Shown one piece after another: positions 1 through 6,335 of a DNA stretch of 9,983 nucleotides. How positions within the stretch are numbered: position 1 is the first letter of the stretch; every line of letters starts with the position of its first letter. Made by a program: the position numbers and the translations under genes. This DNA comes from JAUWNJ01 sp034190305 (GTDB taxonomy: Bacteria > Planctomycetota > Phycisphaerae > SM23-33). The notes under the pieces were generated by a model that did not search any database, had not been told where the DNA came from, and saw only the letters and a program-made list of their open reading frames with translations. The stretch is from positions 1 through 9,983 of the forward strand of contig JAXHSV010000108.1 of NCBI GenBank assembly GCA_034190305.1, written 5' to 3'.

Positions 1-1260
1 CTCCAGGGCGTTGACGAGATCATCCAGGGTATTAACGAGGATGACGTAGAAGTAGTTGATACCAAGACCGATGAAGTAACCGACCTGGAGAAAATTGCCA
101 GCGAAAGCCCCGTAATCCGATATGTGAACTTCCTGATTACCAAGGCCGTTCAGGACGGCGTCTCGGATATTCATATCGAGCCCGGCGAACGTTCGCTTCG
201 CGTCCGATACCGGGTTGACGGGCTGCTGTTCGCCCAATCGGTGCCGCCGTTAACAATGCATGCAGCCATCATCTCGCGACTGAAAATCATGGCGAACCTA
301 GATATTGCCGAGCACCGCCTGCCGCAGGATGGGCGAATCAAAGCGATGATTCACAATCAGCGAGTGGACCTTCGAGTCAGCACGCTCCCGACAACAAACG
401 GTGAAAAATGCGTTATTCGTATCCTCGACAGTAAGTCGATCCTTATCGGGCTGGAACATCTCGGCATGTGGGATGATACGCTCGAAAGTTTCCACCACCA
501 GATTACCCAGCCGCACGGGATAGTACTGGTAACCGGACCGACAGGAAGCGGAAAGACAACCACCCTGTATTCGGCCCTTAGGGTAATGGACGGGGACACA
601 CTGAATATTTCGACTGTCGAGGATCCAGTAGAATACCAACTCAGTTTCGCCAATCAGATCAACGTCCGCGAGCACATAGGTCTGACTTTCGCCGCCGCTT
701 TGCGAAGCCTGCTGCGGCAGGACCCCGACATCATCATGCTGGGTGAAATACGTGACGAGGAGACCGCTCGTATCGCGGTACAGGCGTCGCTGACAGGACA
801 CCTGGTGCTATCGACCCTTCACACAAACGATGCGTCCTCGTCCATTACCCGGATGATTAACATCGGTATCGAACCGTACCTTATCGCCGCCAGCGTAAAT
901 GCCATCCTGGCCCAGCGGCTTATCCGACGAATTTGCGAAAACTGCAAAACGCCTGAAACAAAGAAAGATGGGGCCATCGCGCGATACCTCACCAAGCATA
1001 AAGCCGACATCTCGCAAATATACCACGGCACCGGTTGTGACAAGTGCCGTAATACAGGATACAAGGGCAGGCTCGGTATCTACGAAATGATCGAAGTTGA
1101 TGATGAAATGCGGGATCTGATTACATCCAATCCTTCTTTGATGGACCTTCGCCGTGCATGCAAGGTCCACGGGATGAGAACGCTGGTGGAAGACGGTTTG
1201 CAGAAAGTCGCAGCCGGTCTGACCACCGTGGAGGAAATCGCCCGAGTAACCGAAACGTAA
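1..1260 (+). CDS. Type IV pilus / type II secretion assembly ATPase, PilB/GspE family (5' partial)
   Basis: This is a cytoplasmic hexameric motor ATPase that would drive pilus extension or pseudopilus assembly. The frame is open from base 1; the GTG at 124 is an internal valine in the conserved run SPVIRYVNFL, so the gene is truncated by the window edge and 419 residues are visible. The fragment starts in the acidic linker after the N-terminal domain. Next come the 'SDIHIEP' N2 segment, Walker A GPTGSGKTTTL (nt 535-567), Walker B with QDPDIIMLGEIRDEE (from nt 718), the His box TGHLVLSTLHTND, and a tetracysteine zinc site (CENC near nt 935, CDKC near nt 1037). The zinc site and the extended 'DIHIEP' domain mark the PilB/GspE branch rather than PilT. 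PilB and GspE cannot be told apart from this fragment; the pilT-like gene next door favours a pilus system. Confidence 0.93.
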   Translation, partial: LQGVDEIIQGINEDDVEVVDTKTDEVTDLEKIASESPVIRYVNFLITKAVQDGVSDIHIEPGERSLRVRYRVDGLLFAQSVPPLTMHAAIISRLKIMANLDIAEHRLPQDGRIKAMIHNQRVDLRVSTLPTTNGEKCVIRILDSKSILIGLEHLGMWDDTLESFHHQITQPHGIVLVTGPTGSGKTTTLYSALRVMDGDTLNISTVEDPVEYQLSFANQINVREHIGLTFAAALRSLLRQDPDIIMLGEIRDEETARIAVQASLTGHLVLSTLHTNDASSSITRMINIGIEPYLIAASVNAILAQRLIRRICENCKTPETKKDGAIARYLTKHKADISQIYHGTGCDKCRNTGYKGRLGIYEMIEVDDEMRDLITSNPSLMDLRRACKVHGMRTLVEDGLQKVAAGLTTVEEIARVTET

Positions 1261-1272
1261 CGGGCCATAAGC

Positions 1273-1279
1273 AGGAGAG
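1273..1279 (+). promoter_or_regulatory. Shine-Dalgarno site for pilT
   Basis: AGGAGAG lies just upstream of the ATG at 1284, about 6 nt from the AGGAG core. It decides that start over the longer in-frame reading, which would begin at 1158 inside the upstream gene. Confidence 0.8.
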
Positions 1280-1283
1280 AACA

Positions 1284-2339
1284 ATGACCCTTCAGGAGTT
1301 GTTGGAGAAATCTATTGAGCAAGGAGCTTCTGACATTCACGTTGTTACCGGACAGAGCCCGATATTTCGCATTAATACGGAGTTGGTGGATTCGGGTTTT
1401 CCCGTTGTAACCGACGAAATCGTTTCCGTTTTGGTGCGGGAAATGCTGGGTGACCGCAGATACGCCCAGTTTCTCCGTCGGCGGGATTTTGACTTTTCCA
1501 CTTTCGTTAAGGACCGGGCCCGATTTCGCGTCAACGCGCACTTCCAGCGGGATACGATCGGAATTGCCTTCAGGGCGATCCCCAACAAGGTCCCGCCGCT
1601 GGGCGACTTGAACCTGCCTCCGGTTGTCAGCGGTTTCACCGACCTTCCGCGAGGACTGGTCCTGGTGACGGGCGAAACCGGCTCGGGAAAAAGCACCACA
1701 CTGGCGGCCATGATCCAGGAAATCAACTATCGGCATGCACTCCACGTCATTACGCTGGAAGACCCGGTCGAATACACGCTCCGTCACAACAAGTGTCTCA
1801 TTGAGCAGCGCGAGCTTGGAAGCGACGTTACGTCGTTCGCCGCCGGTTTGAGGCACGTTCTCCGACAGGACCCGGACGTCATCATGGTCGGCGAAATGCG
1901 CGACCTTGAGACTACCAGCGCCGCAATCACAGCCGCCGAGACCGGGCACCTGGTTCTCTCCACTCTGCACACGCAGTCGGCATCGCAGACCGTTGAACGA
2001 ATCATTGACATATACCCATCCGACCAGCAAAACCAGATACGCGCAATGCTCGCCAACACGCTCCAGGCCGTCATCTCGCAGACACTCTTAAAACGGTCGG
2101 ATCGCAAGGGAATGATCCCCGCCACCGAGGTGCTCGTTTGTAATAGCGCCGCGCGGGCGTGCATACGGGAAAACCGCATCTTTGAGATCCCCAACATTAT
2201 CCAGACGAACTCGGCAATGGGAATGATTACGCTGGACCAGTCCCTAAAGCGCCTCTTCCTCAACGGATGTATCTCTCGAGATGTTTGCCTGACCCATGCA
2301 AAGACAAAAGATTTGCTGAATGCCGCCATCAGCGCGTGA
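1284..2339 (+). CDS. pilT: Twitching motility / pilus retraction ATPase, PilT family
   Basis: This is a hexameric ATPase that depolymerises type IV pili at the inner membrane. It has 351 residues, a normal PilT length, starting at the ATG with a good ribosome site. Residues 1-100 form the PAS-like N-terminal domain ('GASDIHV' at 14-20). Walker A GETGSGKSTTL is at 130-140, Walker B LRQDPDVIMVGEMRDLET at about 193-210, and the His box TGHLVLSTLHTQSA at 220-233. The PilT-specific C-terminal region is visible as ENRIFEIPNIIQTNSAMGM at 296-314, equivalent to the AIRNLIRE...IPNIIQTG block needed for retraction. There is no tetracysteine zinc site, unlike the upstream gene. The 23-nt gap to that gene indicates one operon. 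A PilU-like paralogue is a less likely alternative. Confidence 0.9.
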   Translation: MTLQELLEKSIEQGASDIHVVTGQSPIFRINTELVDSGFPVVTDEIVSVLVREMLGDRRYAQFLRRRDFDFSTFVKDRARFRVNAHFQRDTIGIAFRAIPNKVPPLGDLNLPPVVSGFTDLPRGLVLVTGETGSGKSTTLAAMIQEINYRHALHVITLEDPVEYTLRHNKCLIEQRELGSDVTSFAAGLRHVLRQDPDVIMVGEMRDLETTSAAITAAETGHLVLSTLHTQSASQTVERIIDIYPSDQQNQIRAMLANTLQAVISQTLLKRSDRKGMIPATEVLVCNSAARACIRENRIFEIPNIIQTNSAMGMITLDQSLKRLFLNGCISRDVCLTHAKTKDLLNAAISA

Positions 2340-2364
2340 TTGACAGAGAACCTCGCCACGTTCG

Positions 2365-2419
2365 CGCCAGTTGGAAACTATACGGACCCGATAGGGTGCT
2401 CAATCGGGTGCCACTGGCG
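2365..2419. other. Nested hairpin downstream of pilT
   Basis: The outer stem pairs CGCCAGT (2365-2371) with ACTGGCG (2413-2419) and extends by two G-C pairs past one bulged T. The inner stem pairs ACCCGAT (2386-2392) with ATCGGGT (2403-2409) around a 10-nt loop. It begins 26 nt after the pilT stop. No T-run follows it, so it is not a standard intrinsic terminator. It could be a 3' mRNA stabiliser, an atypical terminator or part of a small structured RNA. Confidence 0.5.
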
Positions 2420-2428
2420 TCATACCGG

Positions 2429-2559
2429 CGGCAATTAATTAATGCGCTCGGCGGTGTATTGCCGATGGCATTCAATAGTAGAAACACCCGTATGCAACGC
2501 TGTCCCCACCCAATCTGTTCGCCGTGACAACTATACGCGAGCGCATTAATTAACTGCCG
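2429..2559. repeat. 22-bp inverted repeat enclosing 87 nt between convergent operons
   Basis: The left arm 2429-2450 (CGGCAATTAATTAATGCGCT plus CG) matches the reverse complement of the right arm 2538-2559 with one mismatch in 22. The right arm starts 6 nt beyond the stop of the last BMC-operon gene. The enclosed 87 nt have no credible coding frame. I see no T-tract terminator and no clear target-site duplication. The layout could be a miniature inverted-repeat element of 131 bp or a long two-way hairpin ending both operons. The region 2340-2565 is otherwise non-coding. Confidence 0.6.
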
Positions 2560-2565
2560 TTCGTA

Positions 2566-3828
2566 TCATTCGATAGTGTCGCTTAGGCGGGTCTGGTGAT
2601 AGGCAAGGCGTTGTTTCGGCGTCATCTTCGCGAAGTCCGGCAGGCCGTCAGGGCGGGTTGGCCAGGAGATGTTCACATCGCGCGATGCGTTTCCGGCAAA
2701 GTCGCTATGCTCATCTGACGGCTTTTTCACGCGAACGCTAGACGGAGACGCCGCAGCAGTTGCGAAAGTGCTATCAGGCGAGTTCGGAATGCTTATCGTC
2801 CTGCTGGAGGAACCGTAACTCGTTATTCCGCCGGTTAGTTGCATATCTTCCTCGAGAGACCGATGCGGACGGATTCCCAGTCCAGCCAGAACGCCGTGGT
2901 AGGCCTTGGTTGCTTCTTCCGGCTGGATCTCGCCGTCGGCAATCCATCGGAGGAACTGGATGAAGGAGAGTTGATGTTCGGCGTTGTTGATTTTTCGCCC
3001 GAACAATGCGGCGCGGGCGCCGTACTTTTTGGCTTCGCTGAGCAGTTTGAAAGCGTCATAGGTTGTTCCGGCCGATCCGCCGAGAATTCCCGGTACGAGG
3101 TGCGGATCGTACTTGGCCAGTTCCTCCATAGCCGCCGGTCCCGTATATGGGATTTTCAGGAACAAAGGCCTGGCCGAGGACGGTACGCCGGCCAGCGTGC
3201 GGGCTATCATGTCGTTGAGAAAACCGCCTAACTTTTCGGGGGGGATGGGATTGACCATCGCATTGGGCGTGAAAACCTCCAGGAAATGGCGAAATCCGCG
3301 CTGCTCCGCCTCGATGCGAAACGCCTTGTACGCCTCGAGCATCTCGCGGTCGAGGTTGACGTCGTTGTTGAAGGTCATGCTGAACAGGCCCAGGTTCGCG
3401 CCGAGGCACCGGTCCGAAATATCGCAGTTTGTCTGTCCGCACTGTGCATGGTCCAGCAGGGCGGTTCGGAAAGGTCTTGCCGGCACCTGCGGGTAGGACG
3501 CTCCGCGAGCGACGTGGATGTCGGTGGTGTCGTTGGCGCGGATGGCGGGAGTTACGTCCGAACCGTCGAAAATTCGCTCACGGATGGTCAGTATCTCGTT
3601 GGACGAGACCGACATGAGCATGATATCGACCAGTCCCTGGCGTACGTTTCGTCGGATGTGATCGCGGTATTCCGCCAGCGAGCGGAACCGTCCTTCGGCG
3701 TGTTCGGGGCTTTTACCCGGTGCTGCGATACCGAAGGCCATGTCCGCATCCTTGGCGTCGGCTAGTATGAACGCATTGGAGTTCGGGTACGAATGAATCT
3801 CTGCGAGTTTTTTATCCAGCGATTTCAT
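2566..3828 (-). CDS. DeoC/LacD-superfamily (class I, TIM-barrel) aldolase-like protein with C-terminal extension
   Basis: This is a probable Schiff-base aldolase; the substrate cannot be read from sequence. It has 420 residues. Residues about 1-325 look like a beta/alpha barrel: FLKIPY at 223-228 supplies a candidate Schiff-base lysine (K225), GILGGSAGTTYDAF at 247-260 fits the phosphate-binding strand and loop, and ALFGRKINNA at 274-283 fits the last strand of this superfamily. A cysteine cluster (C130, C135, C141) sits near the middle. Residues about 330-385 are Ser/Pro-rich and probably disordered, ending in a conserved-looking tail, DGLPDFAKMTPKQRLAYH (394-411), which may form a helix. 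It is the last gene of the BMC operon, 9 nt after the class II aldolase, with GAAGG as ribosome site. The position suggests a role in sugar-phosphate or triose-phosphate handling linked to the compartment. The family call is moderate; the function is unknown. Confidence 0.65.
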   Translation of the reverse strand: MKSLDKKLAEIHSYPNSNAFILADAKDADMAFGIAAPGKSPEHAEGRFRSLAEYRDHIRRNVRQGLVDIMLMSVSSNEILTIRERIFDGSDVTPAIRANDTTDIHVARGASYPQVPARPFRTALLDHAQCGQTNCDISDRCLGANLGLFSMTFNNDVNLDREMLEAYKAFRIEAEQRGFRHFLEVFTPNAMVNPIPPEKLGGFLNDMIARTLAGVPSSARPLFLKIPYTGPAAMEELAKYDPHLVPGILGGSAGTTYDAFKLLSEAKKYGARAALFGRKINNAEHQLSFIQFLRWIADGEIQPEEATKAYHGVLAGLGIRPHRSLEEDMQLTGGITSYGSSSRTISIPNSPDSTFATAAASPSSVRVKKPSDEHSDFAGNASRDVNISWPTRPDGLPDFAKMTPKQRLAYHQTRLSDTIE

Positions 3829-3837
3829 AAGCAGCCT

Positions 3838-4866
3838 TCAGCGTTTAGCAATCGGCGGGTTCTCTTCGGTTGCCGATTGCTGAATCTTATCGGTTATTAC
3901 CTGTACGAGGCGTTCGATTTCGTCTTCCATTGCCCGCCGGCGGACGGTTTCGGAACTCGATCCGAGGACTTCCGGGCTGGAGATTTTCCGGCCGGCGACT
4001 GTTGCGGGAAACGGTTTTGCCGAAGTCGGCGTCGGCTGGGGTGTACCGGCCTGCGATGGCGTCCCTGCAATGCCGTTTCCGCGTCCGTGTCCGTTGGCGT
4101 CAGGGGTGTGCTGCGGGATGGCGACCGTTGAAAAGCCCCGCAGAAATTCATCGCTACCGGCCAATACGCACGCTTCCGGATTGCTTTGGTGGGTTCGCAG
4201 ACATTCCAGCCGGGGATCGGGAATTTCCATGGATTGTTTTATGTCGAGCAACTCGCGGACCTTGGTATCGGGTAGCGAGCGAATCTTTCCGATTTGCCTG
4301 GTCAACAGGAGGATATTGCAGTACATCTCCAGCGTTTCAATGTGGAAATATGCCTGCTCTAGGTTCTTGTCACAGGTTACCACTCCGTGATTGGCGAGGA
4401 TGATCGTGTTTGCGTTGTTTTTCAGGTGTGGAAGGATGGTTTCGGCGAGGCTTTTGCTGCCGGGGGTGTCGTATTCGGCTATGGGCACATGCCCGATAAA
4501 TATTTCCACCTCCGGAAGTATGCCTGATGGCAGGTCTACGCCGGCGACCGCAAAGGCGGTCGCGTATGGAGGATGGGCGTGGCAGACGGCTTTTATCTCC
4601 GGCATCTCCCTGTATATCTCCAGGTGCAGCAGTATCTCGGAGGTCCTCGGCTTTGGGCCCGCCAGTTGTTTGCCCTTCTCATCCACCACGGCGATGTCGG
4701 CGGGTTTCAGAAAGCCTTTGGATACGCCGGTCGGCGTGCACAGGAATCGCCCGTTGCCGAGTCGGAAGGATATATTCCCGTCATTTGCGGCGATGAAGCC
4801 GTGGTCATACATTCGCCGACCTATGTCGCATATCTGCTGCTTGATTTTCCATTCATTGACCATCAT
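3838..4866 (-). CDS. Class II aldolase (fuculose/rhamnulose-phosphate type) with C-terminal encapsulation helix
   Basis: This is a zinc-dependent aldolase expected to cleave L-fuculose-1-P or L-rhamnulose-1-P to lactaldehyde plus DHAP; it is the signature enzyme of PVM-type microcompartments. Residues 1-215 form the aldolase domain: DGNIS at 29-33 is the phosphate-binding motif, E77 is the catalytic acid, and H96, H98 and H160 are the zinc ligands (AVCHAHPPYATA and ILANHGVVTC). FucA is about 215 residues long, so this 342-residue protein carries a long extension: a Gly/Pro/Thr-rich linker (about 250-300) and an amphipathic helix, SETVRRRAMEDEIERLVQVI (304-323) and onward to about 330. This layout is typical of an encapsulation peptide. 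The start overlaps the stop of the upstream BMC-P gene (ATGA), with GGAGG inside its last codons; the second ATG, 3 nt on, is equally possible. The last dozen residues lie in a DNA hairpin. Confidence 0.88.
   Translation of the reverse strand: MMVNEWKIKQQICDIGRRMYDHGFIAANDGNISFRLGNGRFLCTPTGVSKGFLKPADIAVVDEKGKQLAGPKPRTSEILLHLEIYREMPEIKAVCHAHPPYATAFAVAGVDLPSGILPEVEIFIGHVPIAEYDTPGSKSLAETILPHLKNNANTIILANHGVVTCDKNLEQAYFHIETLEMYCNILLLTRQIGKIRSLPDTKVRELLDIKQSMEIPDPRLECLRTHQSNPEACVLAGSDEFLRGFSTVAIPQHTPDANGHGRGNGIAGTPSQAGTPQPTPTSAKPFPATVAGRKISSPEVLGSSSETVRRRAMEDEIERLVQVITDKIQQSATEENPPIAKR
3847..3881. repeat. Hairpin repeat covering the 3' end of the class II aldolase gene
   Basis: AGCAATCGGC (3847-3856) pairs perfectly with GCCGATTGCT (3872-3881) around a 15-nt loop. 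It encodes aldolase residues about 329-340 and ends 6 nt before the stop codon. The flanking TTCAGC and CTGAA sequences resemble the repeat in the gap at 9771-9809, so it may be a related repeat that set the present C-terminus. Confidence 0.55.
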
Positions 4867-5168
4867 TTATCCTCCACCCCGAGAACGGGTCGAAAGTTGA
4901 CGGTGTCCAGAATGCAGGCGTTATAGGCGTCGTACGGGACTTTTTTCGGATAGAACGGCGCGGTTGCCTCCCTGCCTTCGACCAGTCCGACCATGTCGCC
5001 GATGCCCGCACCGAGGCAATCGTACATAACGAGCGTTTCGTCGTTGCCTTCGTTGGCGCCGACGAGCGTTCCGCGATTGCAGGTCCGAACTATCAGGAAA
5101 CTGCCCGGCACGACCTCGTCCATCGTCCTGTTCATTGTTACCTTGCCTATCACCCTGGCGATACGCAT
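4863..5168 (-). CDS. BMC-P shell vertex protein (EutN/CcmL family), third copy
   Basis: This is a small beta-barrel protein that forms pentamers capping the vertices of the icosahedral shell. It has 101 residues, starting MRIARVIGKVTMNR, which is the EutN/CcmL N-terminal strand pattern. VMYDCLGAGIGDMVGLVEG at 47-65 matches the family's central AxDxxGAGxGxxVxxxxG signature, and ACILDTVNF near the end supplies the last strand. It is the most divergent of the three copies here, with an insertion (EATAPFYPKKVPYDAY) before the final strand. Its start abuts the upstream RpiB-like gene without a gap, has AGGGAGGAG upstream, and its stop overlaps the start of the aldolase gene. Confidence 0.9.
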   Translation of the reverse strand: MRIARVIGKVTMNRTMDEVVPGSFLIVRTCNRGTLVGANEGNDETLVMYDCLGAGIGDMVGLVEGREATAPFYPKKVPYDAYNACILDTVNFRPVLGVEDK

Positions 5169-6029
5169 TTATGACGTCTCCTCCCTGCCGATCGCTTCCA
5201 GCAGCAGGCCTGACACAGCCCGGTCGCCCCGTCCGTTCGTGAAAGCGCGAATCATCGTGCACATCTCGTGGAACGTCGAGAAGACGTGTTCGAGTATAAG
5301 GACATTGGCGCCGAATCGTCTGAGGCCGGCCTTGACGCTTTCAATACGCGTGCCCTGAACGGCGCGGATACCGTCGATCTTGTTGGCCAGCACCATCGCA
5401 TCGGCTGCATACGGCATGACCGCAACTCCGCCCGTCAGTGCGCCTGATGCGACATTCCGGCACATCGACCGGAGGTTTTCCATCCAGCATGACGATTCGT
5501 CGAAGCGTGAGAATTTAATCCCGCTGCCTGCCAGCGAATAGACGACGCTGTCGGTCTTTTCACCGGGCCGGTTGATAACAAGCCCGACTGTGGTCGAGTT
5601 CGGCGTTTGGCTGGAATCCGCCTTCGGTTCTTCCGGTATTTCGGTCTTCAGGCCTTCCTGAAGAGGCCCTGGAGAAGGCGGGTCTGCTTTGGAGATTGTA
5701 AGATTTTTTGTATCTGCCAGATCGGCGGCGGCGGGAGTGAGAAATTCGTTGGCTGCCAGTTCGATTACTCCGCCTTTGCTTCCGGTCAATCGTTGCTGAA
5801 GCACCTCTGCCGTTATGAAAACTTTCGGCGGCGGACGGATTCCTAAAGCCGACGGATAGCTATCCGTCGGCTTGTCTTCCGAGGGGAAACAAACCGACGG
5901 ATTGCGTTCCGTCAGTTTTGGGGTGTCGATCGGCGAAGCTTCCGGTTGCGTCGCATTCCCTTGTCGCCCAAGGGCTTCTATTACATGCTCGACGACTTTA
6001 TTGACAAGTTCGGCGTCCACTCGTTTCAT
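5169..6029 (-). CDS. RpiB/LacAB-fold protein with N-terminal encapsulation helix; catalytic residues apparently missing
   Basis: This 286-residue protein is built in four parts. Residues 1-22 are an amphipathic helix (KRVDAELVNKVVEHVIEAL) of encapsulation-peptide type. Residues 24-66 are a disordered Pro/Ser/Thr linker. Residues 68-115 hold VFITAEVLQQRL...IELAANEFLTPAAADLA, which resembles the N-terminal motif of EutT and other BMC proteins. A second linker (116-146) leads to a C-terminal domain (about 147-275) matching the RpiB/LacAB fold, best in GVAVMPYAADAMVLANKIDG followed by IRAV and later GANVLIL. In active RpiB this region reads ICGTGIGMSIAANKxxGIRA and HNDxNVL. Here the catalytic Cys position is Met205, GTG becomes PYA, and the His-Asn-Asp before NVL is absent (RRFGANVL). 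An isomerase role is therefore doubtful; a structural or regulatory role is inferred. The start overlaps the upstream BMC-P stop (ATGA). Confidence 0.7.
   Translation of the reverse strand: MKRVDAELVNKVVEHVIEALGRQGNATQPEASPIDTPKLTERNPSVCFPSEDKPTDSYPSALGIRPPPKVFITAEVLQQRLTGSKGGVIELAANEFLTPAAADLADTKNLTISKADPPSPGPLQEGLKTEIPEEPKADSSQTPNSTTVGLVINRPGEKTDSVVYSLAGSGIKFSRFDESSCWMENLRSMCRNVASGALTGGVAVMPYAADAMVLANKIDGIRAVQGTRIESVKAGLRRFGANVLILEHVFSTFHEMCTMIRAFTNGRGDRAVSGLLLEAIGREETS
5645..5664. repeat. Palindrome in the second linker of the RpiB-like gene
   Basis: TCTTCAGG (5645-5652) pairs with CCTGAAGA (5657-5664) across a 4-nt loop. It encodes residues about 122-129 of the disordered linker before the RpiB-like domain. 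Confidence 0.5.
5846..5873. repeat. Perfect 28-bp palindrome in the first linker of the RpiB-like gene
   Basis: The left half AAGCCGACGGATAG (5846-5859) is exactly the reverse complement of the right half (5860-5873), with no loop. It encodes KPTDSYPSAL (residues 53-62), in frame, within the linker after the targeting helix. A related copy lies 17 nt away. Confidence 0.85.
5891..5918. repeat. Second, imperfect 28-bp palindrome related to the first
   Basis: The left half AAACCGACGGATTG matches the left half of the neighbouring perfect palindrome at 12 of 14 positions. It matches its own right arm at 11 of 14. It encodes KLTERNPSVC (residues 38-47) of the linker. The equal length and shared core GACGGAT suggest one repeat family; a further GACGGAT lies at 5834-5840. 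Confidence 0.7.
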
Positions 6030-6289
6030 TCCTGATGATCAACTATTCCGATAACGGACCAGCGGACGGGCGAATTGTTGTCGCCGACCATTTCGCGAGC
6101 ACCTTTCCCGTCGTTGCTGATAAGGATTCTGCTGCCGTAGCCGGCGCCGAGTGAGTCAATCGCCAGCAACGGATCGCCGTCGGGTCCGCCCGCCAAATCA
6201 ATCGGCTGGACCACCAGAAGCCGCCATCCCTGCATCGAGGGATGCTTGACAGTCGAAACCGCATTTCCTTCAACCGTTGCTATGAACAT
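6026..6289 (-). CDS. BMC-P shell vertex protein (EutN/CcmL family), second copy
   Basis: This is a shell pentamer subunit of 87 residues, the compact length usual for EutN/CcmL. It begins MFIATVEGNAVSTVKHPSMQ, followed by WRLLVVQPID and the signature LLAIDSLGAGYGSRILISND (41-60). The end reads SVIGIVD, the typical last strand. It lies between the aldehyde dehydrogenase and RpiB-like genes, and its stop overlaps the start of the latter. The 69-nt spacer upstream holds two hairpins, and only a weak GG-containing ribosome site precedes the ATG. The start is supported by the conserved MFIA N-terminus shared with the first copy. Confidence 0.9.
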   Translation of the reverse strand: MFIATVEGNAVSTVKHPSMQGWRLLVVQPIDLAGGPDGDPLLAIDSLGAGYGSRILISNDGKGAREMVGDNNSPVRWSVIGIVDHQE

Positions 6290-6305
6290 TTTTTACCAGT
6301 CATGG

Positions 6306-6324
6306 CATGGCCATCTCGGCCATG
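6306..6324. repeat. Short hairpin (7-bp stem, 5-nt loop) in intercistronic gap
   Basis: CATGGCC (6306-6312) pairs with GGCCATG (6318-6324). It sits 17 nt upstream of the second BMC-P start and has the same 7+5+7 geometry as the next hairpin in the same gap. Confidence 0.7.
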
Positions 6325-6335
6325 AATATATTTTT

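Noticed and set aside
124..1260. Reading the pilus assembly ATPase from the GTG at 124 as a complete gene.
   Set aside because: The frame is open to base 1 and the upstream residues continue the conserved family sequence, so the gene is cut by the window edge.
1158..1283. A longer pilT start at 1158.
   Set aside because: It would overlap the upstream gene by about 100 nt and lacks homology; the ATG at 1284 has a clear ribosome site and the typical PilT N-terminus.
1080..2030. A long minus-strand open frame opposite the two pilus genes.
   Set aside because: It lies antisense to well-conserved ATPase genes and shows no recognisable domain.
2267..2527. An 86-residue plus-strand frame overlapping the end of pilT and the intergenic region.
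   Set aside because: It overlaps pilT, has no family resemblance and runs through the inverted repeat; probably not coding.
2340..2565. An intrinsic terminator or CRISPR-like array in the convergent gap.
   Set aside because: No stem is followed by a T-run on either strand, and there are no regularly spaced direct repeats.
3056..3765. Overlapping frames on both strands inside the DeoC-like gene.
   Set aside because: They are arginine- or cysteine-rich shadow frames with no motif, typical of GC-biased codon use in the true gene.
5169..6029. Assigning the 286-residue protein as PduL phosphotransacylase.
   Set aside because: PduL zinc-binding histidine motifs are absent; the C-terminal domain resembles RpiB/LacAB instead.
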